Of a stretch of 33,649 nucleotides of DNA, positions 1-6,952 are shown piece after piece. Under the pieces are notes generated by a model. The model saw nothing but the letters and a program-made list of their open reading frames with translations. It searched no databases and was not told where the DNA came from. Numbering within the stretch: position 1 is the stretch's first letter; each line of letters starts with the position of its first letter. Origin of the DNA: DAOOVD01 sp035369845. Lineage in GTDB: Bacteria; Bacillota; Desulfotomaculia; Desulfotomaculales; Pelotomaculaceae. The position numbers and the translations under genes are program-made. The DNA lies in assembly GCA_035369845.1 (NCBI GenBank), contig DAOOVD010000029.1, forward strand, positions 1 to 33,649, written 5' to 3'.

Positions 1-66
1 ATGCGTCATCCCGCGTACCCGGCCTTCTGCCGAAATATAATGCTAAAAAACCTTTCCCGCTTTTCC

Positions 67-1971
67 TCAACCGCCCCGCCCCAGCAGCTTTTCTTTGAGC
101 TTTAAGTAGCCGGCGGTATAATACGTACCGTTCTGCGCCTCCCGGTGGTCAAAGCCGTAAGCCCTCCTGCTCACGGCGAGGGCCGGGGGGGCCTGAATCC
201 TTTTGGCCACGGCCATTCCGGTATAAAGACGCCACCACCGCTCCAGGTCCTCGATAAACTCGCGGGGTCCCGGAAATATCTCGTTCACCAGGCCGGGCCG
301 GCACCCGATTTTCTTCTCAAGGGAGCCTTCGGCGTACCAGGTCAGCACGTCCTCGGGCGTGGCCCTGTTCCAGTGCTCCATGAAAGCGCGGAAGAGGTAG
401 TCGTGATAGGGGTATATGATGGGGTCGCCCTTTCCCTCATCGACAGCCTGGTCAGGCGAGAGTTCGGCGCTCGGCACGAGTTCGATTATCCCCCGGGGTA
501 TGACGTCCCGCTTGTATACGTGCTTGTTGATATATTCGGCCAGGTCGTAAACCTGGTGCTTCCAGAGATCCGACAGCACCGCCAGAAAACCCGCCTGGTC
601 ACCGTAGAGAGTCGAGTAGCCCACCGTCATCTCGCTCTTATTGGCGTTACAGGTGAACCCTCCGCCAAAGGCGGCGGAAAATCCCGCCAGAATGCGGGCG
701 GAACGGTCTCTCGCCTGAATGTTTTCAACAACGAAAGAACTTACGGGCAGGCAGAACTGCCGGCCGGTGCCCAGGTCGGTGATCGGAGTCTCGCTGATTT
801 GCTTTACGGTATAATCCACAGTCTCCTGAATCGGGGCGACGCAGTAAAGGCACCCCAAATTCCGGGCGAGCCGTTCCGCCAGCCCCCTCGTCGTCGGCGA
901 GTTGAACACGCTGGGCATATTGACCAGCAGAACGTTTTCCGGACCCAGGACTTTTGCGTAAAGGCACGCGCTCACGGCCGAATCGATGCCGCCGGAAACG
1001 CCGATTACCACCCTTTCCATCCCTATTGATTCCAGGAACTTTTTCAGGCCGTAGCTCAAAGCCCGGTACAGCGTACCCGTGTCCCAGTCGTCCGGCACCG
1101 GCGCCGCGGACGGGACGCCGTCTTTTCCGTCCAGGCCCAGTTCCACTATTTTGAGCTCCTGGGCAAAAGGCCGGCAGAAGTCTACGACTTCGCCCCTGCC
1201 GTTGTAAACCGTGCTGTACCCGTCGAAGGTGTAAACGGTCTTGCCGTTGTTTTGGATGCCGACGTTGTTGACATATATCAGGGGCACTCCGATTTCGCGC
1301 ACCTGTTTTGGAAAAACGCGGTTGCGCTTGTTGTTTTTGCCGAGCGTGAATGGCGAAGAAGATATATTCACAAAGAGATCCGCCGGGCCGTTTTTGTGTA
1401 TGGCGGCAATTGGCTTCACCGCGTAGTCCTCGCTCCAGCCGTCCTCGCACAGTATGCAGCCGATCTTGAGCCGCCTCCCGCCGGTATCCAGGCTCACCGG
1501 CTGCAGCAGGTCCTCAGTCCTCCTGCCTGTTTCCTGGGCAAGCTTGCGGAGGCTGTAAAAATGACGGGATTCGTCAAACTCCCGGTAATTCGGATGCAGC
1601 GTCTTGATGCGGAAGGGGTACGGGAAGTTGTCCCCCCCGTACAGCCTGCCGTTACGGGCGACGAAAAAGGCGTTGAACTTCCGGGCCCTGCCGTCGTCCC
1701 CGGCCTTGTCCCAGTCGACCCCCACATTGCCGAAAAGCACGCATATGTCACGGGAAGCCTCGATTATCCGGCGACCGTGCTCCTCGCAGTCGCGCACAAA
1801 AGCTCTTTGCTCCCAGGTGTCGCCAATCAGGTAGCCGGGTACGGCCATTTCGGGGAAAACCACCATCAGCGCTCCCTTATCGCGGGCCTCCGCGATCATA
1901 TCCAGCATCACACGCGTATTTACATCCGGCCTTCCGGGAACAACCTCCATCTGGCCGAGGGCAATTTTCAC
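67..1971 (-). CDS. nadE: Glutamine-dependent NAD+ synthetase
   Basis: It makes NAD+ from nicotinic acid adenine dinucleotide using ATP and ammonia released from glutamine, the last step of NAD biosynthesis in the cytosol. The 634-residue protein has two domains. The N-terminal nitrilase-fold glutaminase shows the Glu-Lys-Cys triad: E41 in FPEMAVPGY, K123 in FRIKTLHPNY and C175 in GCILCEDGW. The C-terminal synthetase has the ATP-pyrophosphatase loop SGGIDS at 326-331. Length fits the long two-domain NadE class of the M. tuberculosis type. The start is GTG, with an AGGGGGTGA ribosome site just upstream. It reads in the same direction as the Nudix gene, 35 bases downstream of it. The family is certain by motif. 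Its closeness to a SIR2 NADase operon is notable but may be chance. Confidence 0.96.
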   Translation of the reverse strand: MKIALGQMEVVPGRPDVNTRVMLDMIAEARDKGALMVVFPEMAVPGYLIGDTWEQRAFVRDCEEHGRRIIEASRDICVLFGNVGVDWDKAGDDGRARKFNAFFVARNGRLYGGDNFPYPFRIKTLHPNYREFDESRHFYSLRKLAQETGRRTEDLLQPVSLDTGGRRLKIGCILCEDGWSEDYAVKPIAAIHKNGPADLFVNISSSPFTLGKNNKRNRVFPKQVREIGVPLIYVNNVGIQNNGKTVYTFDGYSTVYNGRGEVVDFCRPFAQELKIVELGLDGKDGVPSAAPVPDDWDTGTLYRALSYGLKKFLESIGMERVVIGVSGGIDSAVSACLYAKVLGPENVLLVNMPSVFNSPTTRGLAERLARNLGCLYCVAPIQETVDYTVKQISETPITDLGTGRQFCLPVSSFVVENIQARDRSARILAGFSAAFGGGFTCNANKSEMTVGYSTLYGDQAGFLAVLSDLWKHQVYDLAEYINKHVYKRDVIPRGIIELVPSAELSPDQAVDEGKGDPIIYPYHDYLFRAFMEHWNRATPEDVLTWYAEGSLEKKIGCRPGLVNEIFPGPREFIEDLERWWRLYTGMAVAKRIQAPPALAVSRRAYGFDHREAQNGTYYTAGYLKLKEKLLGRGG

Positions 1972-2006
1972 ACGGTCACCCCCTGACTATTCGATATTAT
2001 AACGGT

Positions 2007-2438
2007 CTATCCACCCGCCAGAACTTCCTCGACGATTTTTTTGTGATAGGGTCCGATAAAAGCAAGGCCTGCGGTCTCACCGCGGCCCGCCCACATAAAA
2101 TCGGTGTGCTCGCCGCTTAGAACGACCGGGGGCGCGGGGGAGTCCCCGAGATCGCACCCGTAAAACACGCCGAACCTCTCCACTCCGTCCGGAAACATGA
2201 CCGCATACGTGCTCAAGAGGCGCAGCCCGTCTTTAACGGCCAAACCGGTTTCCTCCCTTACCTCCCTCAAGAGGTCCCCGGGAGGATCTCCGGAAATATA
2301 ATGGCCGCCGGGAAGCCCCCACAATCCTTCCACCCCTTTGCCCTGGTAATCCGAATACCTGAGGAGAAGAACCTTGCCCCGGCACACAATCACCAGATGC
2401 TGAATGACCGCCACCAGTTTGTGCTTAAAAGCCTTCAT
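2007..2438 (-). CDS. Nudix hydrolase
   Basis: Nudix proteins hydrolyse nucleoside diphosphates linked to another group; the substrate here cannot be told. The 143-residue protein has the second half of the Nudix box intact (REVREETGL, with metal-binding EE). The first half, GGHYISGDPPGDLL, has Asp where Glu is usual and is one residue shorter than the GX5EX7REUXEEXGU pattern. The start is set at the internal ATG (MKAFKHKL) because AAAGGAG lies 6 bases upstream; a longer frame from TTG at 2456 would place the ribosome site inside the gene. It is divergent from the deacetylase gene across a 116-base AT-rich gap and lies upstream of nadE, possibly co-transcribed with it. Confidence 0.88.
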   Translation of the reverse strand: MKAFKHKLVAVIQHLVIVCRGKVLLLRYSDYQGKGVEGLWGLPGGHYISGDPPGDLLREVREETGLAVKDGLRLLSTYAVMFPDGVERFGVFYGCDLGDSPAPPVVLSGEHTDFMWAGRGETAGLAFIGPYHKKIVEEVLAGG

Positions 2439-2554
2439 ATTCTCTCCTTTTGTCAAACCTTTAAAAACACAAATAAATATTTATTTTAAGTGTTAAAATA
2501 TCCTTCCTTTGACCTTAAAATAATATTAATACAACAATGAACGGAGGGAAAAGC

Positions 2555-3298
2555 ATGAAAATCGTTTATCACGATATATTCCGGCATGTGTACGACTACG
2601 ACCCCGCCGCGGCGGCCGGCCGCATGGAGGCCATAGCCGACGAGCTGAAGGAGCTCTACGAGTTTGTAGAACCCCGGCCGGCGGAAGAAGACGACCTGCT
2701 GCTGGTGCACCAGAAAAGCCACGTCGACTGGGTGAGAACGCATTACAGGCACATTTACGACATTGCGTCCCTGGCCGCGGGCGGGGCGATCAAGGCTGCG
2801 GAACTGGCGGTGCAGGGCGAACCGGCCTTCGCCCTGATCAGGCCGCCGGGCCACCACGCGAGCCCGGGCTCCTCCTGGGGTTTCTGCTGGTTCAACAACG
2901 TGGCCGTTGCGGTGCAAAAGCTGCGGAAAAACGGGATTGTCGACAGGGTGCTCATAGTCGACACGGACCTGCATTTCGGAGACGGCACCGACAATATTTT
3001 CAAGGACGTGCCGGAAGTCTTCTACTACCACCTGTACAGCATCGACGGGCTGGAAAAAACCCTGAACTACTGCCGGGATCGCGAACTGGTCGCCGTTTCC
3101 GCGGGGTTCGATTCGCACAAGAACGACTGGGGATACCTCCTCACCACGGAGGACTTCAAAAAAATCGGCAGAATGATCGCCGGCCACGCCCGCAATTTTT
3201 GCGGCGGCAGGTTCTTTACCGTGCTCGAAGGCGGCTACAACCACCAGGTTCTCGGCAAAAACGTCAGAGCGCTGCTGGAAGGATACGATCTGGGATGA
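2555..3298 (+). CDS. Compact HDAC-family deacetylase-like protein
   Basis: This belongs to the arginase/histone-deacetylase fold, zinc hydrolases that remove acetyl groups from lysine, acetylpolyamines or small molecules. Motifs in order are RPPGHHA (active-site His pair), DTDLHFGDGT (zinc Asp and His, normally DxDxHHGNGT), SAGFDSH (zinc Asp) and EGGYN (transition-state Tyr). All catalytic positions appear present. The protein has 247 residues, against roughly 300-375 usual. The missing part lies between the zinc motif and SAGFDSH, where the usual PGTG...GxGxN loop is absent. The start is the ATG at 2555, behind CGGAGGG; an upstream in-frame ATG at 2537 precedes that ribosome site. Its natural substrate is unknown. 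Confidence 0.85.
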   Translation: MKIVYHDIFRHVYDYDPAAAAGRMEAIADELKELYEFVEPRPAEEDDLLLVHQKSHVDWVRTHYRHIYDIASLAAGGAIKAAELAVQGEPAFALIRPPGHHASPGSSWGFCWFNNVAVAVQKLRKNGIVDRVLIVDTDLHFGDGTDNIFKDVPEVFYYHLYSIDGLEKTLNYCRDRELVAVSAGFDSHKNDWGYLLTTEDFKKIGRMIAGHARNFCGGRFFTVLEGGYNHQVLGKNVRALLEGYDLG

Positions 3299-3449
3299 CG
3301 GCAGGGCTAAAGCTTCTCGATGACGGCCATTGCCGAACCTGTCCACCCTTACCAGGACGTCTATGGTGTCCCGCCGCTCCATCTCCCGGTGTTGGCCTTC
3401 CTCTAGAAAATATGATTCAATTATGGCTCACACTCTACCGAAGTATTTT
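3299..3449. other. Junction between host genes and the defence operon; possible gene fragment
   Basis: This 151-base stretch lies between the deacetylase stop and the HerA stop. Bases 3301-3420 have host-like GC-rich composition, while bases beyond about 3410 become AT-rich like herA. On the minus strand a short open frame from about 3425 reads IIESYFLEEGQHREMERR and then DTIDVLVRVDRFGNG, before running into the antisense of the deacetylase gene. It looks protein-like but I do not recognise it, and it has no clear start or end. It may be the remnant of a gene cut by the arrival of the island, or chance. Confidence 0.25.
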
Positions 3450-5531
3450 TTATTCGCGTCCGTTCCCATTACCCGTTTTCCCCTGCCAGTCATCAGCAAT
3501 CTTCTTCCAATCCACATCTCTCGTTTCTTTACAGGTCCAGACATTCCAAAAATCAGGATCGTCTGATTGTGGTTGTTGCTCTTTCGGAAGATCATTCATG
3601 CGAACCAGTACGGGCAATTCGGACGCCCATCCCAATAAAATCGCGTTCTGCGTGGGAAGCAAAGGAAGCTCCCTGAGCAATCCCTTGAGGTTGTCGGGAA
3701 CAAACCGGTGAACCAGGTCCTGGTCCCGATCATTGCTGATCCGGTGGATGAGAAACGTATTACACTGAGATAGAACAGTGGTGGATAATTCTGAGGGCCT
3801 TTGTGATGACAGCAACAGCCCCAGTCCGAATTTGCGTCCTTCTCTTGCTATTCGCTCGAACACCTGGCAACACACAGAAGCGGCATCCTGATTTTCGGCA
3901 TCTTCTTTATAACGTTTTATAAAAGTGTGGGCTTCTTCCATTACCAGCACTGTCGGGAGAACCTTGTGTCCGTCGCTATTCTTTCGATATCTTTGCAAGG
4001 CTTCGAAAACCATCCTGGCAATAACTGCTGTTATAATATGGATAATTTCAGAGGGAACCAGGGACAGATCGATAATCGTCAAACATCCGTTTTGTGCTTT
4101 ATTCCAGCCAATATAGTCAGTCAGCCACTGATCAAGCGTGATATCTCTATCAGAATCAATTATTGGCTGCATACGGCTATCGGCAAGCATTGTACGGATA
4201 CGAATTAACATGGTCTCCACATATTCTGAAACATTCAGCATTTCCGCACTTGCTTCTAGGCTTCGCAAAAGTGAATCACCACTAAATTTAAGTGGGATAT
4301 CAGCATCGACAGGAAGTAATTCAACATCACTCCCACCAAAGGCTCTGTGTGCCTCTCTCAATTTTTCAATAAGATCATCAATTTCTTGACGCGTGAAGTC
4401 GTAGTTAGGATGTAGCCCACTGCGAGCTTGAATTAAGGTATTAATCTTGTCCGTTAGGTTATTTAATGCAGTCTGTTCAGTCGGAGCGAAGGAATAGCTG
4501 GTTTCTAATCCAGATTTCCATTTGTTGATCTTTTCAAAGAAAGCCTTGGGTTTTGGAAACTGCCCCCAAGGTGATCCCGAATTTCTTTCAGCCTGAATTG
4601 TGCTGACAAGCGTCCTGAGAAAGCGCCTCATATCATGGCTTGCGCTTTCCGGAATTTCTGTTAGTCCGTCACGCACTGCCCGGAGTGCATATATCAGAGT
4701 CGGTCTTTGTGTCTTCCCACTCGCTTGAGTAAAAGAACACCACTCAGCGCTGTTCCAGAACCAGAGCGGCACCTGAAGCGGCTTCTCGTCATTCTTTGGC
4801 TCAACTTTGAATAGTCGTGGTTTGAGTACACCGGTCTCATCAGCAAAGGCCCGCTCATACTCCCCGTTCGGATCCAGTACAATGAACCTGGCATTGGGCG
4901 CTTCTTCATTTTGCTGCGCCGCCGCCTCCAGGGACCATCGGATTAAACCTGCAACCGAGCAGGATTTGCCGCTTCCAGTATTACCGAGCACGGCAAGGTG
5001 CCGTCCAAATAGCCGGTCAGGGTCAACACAAACATCCGCATTTCCGGCCAACGGGCTGGTGCCGATCTTCACTCTCAGATTGTCCCCGGACTCCACTATG
5101 GAGCGAAGTTGTTGCTGTGTGGGAAGCAGGACACTGTCGCCAACGGACGGCAATGCGTCAGCGCCCCGTCTGAATTTATAGCGCTCTTCCATATCGGAAT
5201 CTATCGTTTTATAAAGCGTGCCCAGCGGATTCAGACTCATTTTTCGTGACGGATACGGCAAATCCACCAGGCCAAAGTCCTGCATCCCGCGCCGCTTGGG
5301 ATAAGCGGACCGCTCAATAGTCAGCCATTCCACCTGACCAACCATATAACCCTCATCACTGGGAATGAGCACATAACTGTTTACCCGCGGGAACGGGCGG
5401 GGAGTTCCGGTGTTCAGCGCAACTGAGTCCGGAGCTTCTATGTCCAGTAAAACCTTGATCTCATCCGGTGAAACGAATTCCACCGTACCGATGCGCAACG
5501 ATTCAGTGTATTCCAGCAGGCTTGGATTCAT
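3450..5531 (-). CDS. herA: HerA-family ATPase of a SIR2-HerA defence module
   Basis: A 693-residue HerA/FtsK-superfamily ATPase. The N-terminal 150 residues resemble the HAS-barrel region. Walker A is GNTGSGKS at 183-190, Walker B PTVLVMEEAH at 526-535 with adjacent acidic residues, and a sensor-like SQRP at 576-579. Family knowledge: HerA hexamers act with nucleases, or in defence with SIR2 or DUF4297 partners, where the HerA ring assembles with and activates the effector. It starts 2 bases after the sir2 stop and is the last gene of the res-mod-SIR2-HerA operon. It is clearly more AT-rich than the flanking housekeeping genes, which suggests transfer. No NurA nuclease gene is next to it, which argues against a repair role. 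Confidence 0.92.
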   Translation of the reverse strand: MNPSLLEYTESLRIGTVEFVSPDEIKVLLDIEAPDSVALNTGTPRPFPRVNSYVLIPSDEGYMVGQVEWLTIERSAYPKRRGMQDFGLVDLPYPSRKMSLNPLGTLYKTIDSDMEERYKFRRGADALPSVGDSVLLPTQQQLRSIVESGDNLRVKIGTSPLAGNADVCVDPDRLFGRHLAVLGNTGSGKSCSVAGLIRWSLEAAAQQNEEAPNARFIVLDPNGEYERAFADETGVLKPRLFKVEPKNDEKPLQVPLWFWNSAEWCSFTQASGKTQRPTLIYALRAVRDGLTEIPESASHDMRRFLRTLVSTIQAERNSGSPWGQFPKPKAFFEKINKWKSGLETSYSFAPTEQTALNNLTDKINTLIQARSGLHPNYDFTRQEIDDLIEKLREAHRAFGGSDVELLPVDADIPLKFSGDSLLRSLEASAEMLNVSEYVETMLIRIRTMLADSRMQPIIDSDRDITLDQWLTDYIGWNKAQNGCLTIIDLSLVPSEIIHIITAVIARMVFEALQRYRKNSDGHKVLPTVLVMEEAHTFIKRYKEDAENQDAASVCCQVFERIAREGRKFGLGLLLSSQRPSELSTTVLSQCNTFLIHRISNDRDQDLVHRFVPDNLKGLLRELPLLPTQNAILLGWASELPVLVRMNDLPKEQQPQSDDPDFWNVWTCKETRDVDWKKIADDWQGKTGNGNGRE

Positions 5532-5533
5532 CT

Positions 5534-6952
5534 TCAGCCACCTTCTGCTGTATCATCTTTTTCTTTCTTTTCTGCCTGTTCTATCCCGAAACGAGCCTTC
5601 AGCAATTCAGACATCCGGAAAGTTGTACGATCAATGGCCGGCTTGGGTAAGTAATGCTCCACCAGAGTTTTCAATCCACCAAGGTGACTCCCAATCAATA
5701 ATGTAGTCTGAGCCGGCCGATAAACTTTTTCATAGGTCTTCATAATCCGCCCCATCGGATCATCATACGAAATAATTACCAGGTGGGTGGAAGGAATTGT
5801 GAGCATGTCTTCAATGACCCTGTTGATATGCTCGTCGCCAAAACTGTATCCATAAGTAACTAACGTGTTGTTCGGCCGGCATACCGCCGCGGAAAAATCA
5901 CGGAACAATTCAACATAAGGATAAAAAGCCGTTTCCCGGTCCTTTGCCGAGTTCGGATAGATCATCAGTTTTCCCGCCTCGGCACCAGCCAGTCCGGGCG
6001 ATTGAAAATATGGAGCGACGGAGTCAGCGCCGAACGGTAGCCCGAAGCGGCGGATATCACGGTCAGCATAGATCCAGTCCACGGAACCGTGGAGTTTTGT
6101 GAAACGGGCAACCCCCTCCAGATAACGGGGCTCGCCCCGGATACCCGGCGGGTTGTAATGCATGTCTATATTCAGGCGGGACGAGCGAAAGATCGGAGCG
6201 AGGTTTCCAACAAAACGGTCCAATAAGTGTAATCCCGCAAGTTCAGCGCCGGCTTCAATCAAACGGTCGTAATTGGTGGTAAAAATCTGCAACCGGTCCC
6301 GTGTCCCTGAGCGACTGGCAAAGCTCATCAGGAAATTGACCAGATAATTAAAAGCACTTACTCTTTCCTGCTCAGGAGCCGTTGCAATGCTTTTCTCCCC
6401 GGCAAGAATGGACGCCGCAAAGTCATTTATGGCTTTGGAGATTTCCTCCCGGAGCTTCCTTATTTCTTTTTTAAGTTTTGCAGAACCATAGAATATTGCG
6501 GATTGCGGACAGTAATGGTCAAGTCCCGACAGCAATTCATTTGCCACACGAATCTGGTCCTCAATATTGGCTGAATCTCTTCCCGCTTTCTTGGCCGTTG
6601 CTTCAGCAGCTTCATCTATCTGCACGTCGAAAACATTAAAACGCACTTTCATCATGAAGGGGAATATACTGCCCCTGGCCATCCAGTGAATGGAATGCGT
6701 CAGCCCGGAACCTATAAGTAACGAAAGATGTTCTGATTGAAACAAAGCAGTTAGCCAGGGTTCGACACGGGGCCGCAGTTTTTCCGGACCAAATTCCTCT
6801 TCCCGCTTCAGCCAGGAACACTTTGAATCCGGACAAAGTTTGAATTTGCCCACATCAACTGTTTCAAAAGACACAGGCTCAGGATCATCCCGGCTTTTCA
6901 GGGTGTTCTTTCCTAATTCGCTGCTTTTATTTTTCATTTCTCCACTCATCAT
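5534..6952 (-). CDS. SIR2-domain NADase-like effector of a SIR2-HerA defence module
   Basis: A 472-residue SIR2-fold protein. NAD-binding and catalytic motifs are LLIGSGLTHS (78-87), FTTNYDRL (224-231), the catalytic-His motif KLHGSVDW (286-293) and YGYSFGDEHI (367-376), the last typical of bacterial defence SIR2 proteins. Family knowledge: such proteins, when paired with HerA (Nezha type), deplete NAD+ or cut nucleic acid on phage infection and stop phage growth. It begins with an ATGA overlap with the mod stop codon and a GGGTGGGG ribosome site inside mod, so the two are translationally coupled. Residues 1-60 are polar and likely flexible. The role is inferred from motifs and the HerA neighbour. 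A plain deacetylase role is unlikely, since the Cys4 zinc module of classical sirtuins is not seen. Confidence 0.9.
   Translation of the reverse strand: MMSGEMKNKSSELGKNTLKSRDDPEPVSFETVDVGKFKLCPDSKCSWLKREEEFGPEKLRPRVEPWLTALFQSEHLSLLIGSGLTHSIHWMARGSIFPFMMKVRFNVFDVQIDEAAEATAKKAGRDSANIEDQIRVANELLSGLDHYCPQSAIFYGSAKLKKEIRKLREEISKAINDFAASILAGEKSIATAPEQERVSAFNYLVNFLMSFASRSGTRDRLQIFTTNYDRLIEAGAELAGLHLLDRFVGNLAPIFRSSRLNIDMHYNPPGIRGEPRYLEGVARFTKLHGSVDWIYADRDIRRFGLPFGADSVAPYFQSPGLAGAEAGKLMIYPNSAKDRETAFYPYVELFRDFSAAVCRPNNTLVTYGYSFGDEHINRVIEDMLTIPSTHLVIISYDDPMGRIMKTYEKVYRPAQTTLLIGSHLGGLKTLVEHYLPKPAIDRTTFRMSELLKARFGIEQAEKKEKDDTAEGG

Noticed and set aside
2486..3382. 298-codon minus-strand frame opposite the deacetylase gene
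   Set aside because: Antisense to a gene with intact catalytic motifs. Only its first 30 or so codons, outside the deacetylase gene, are kept as a possible remnant.
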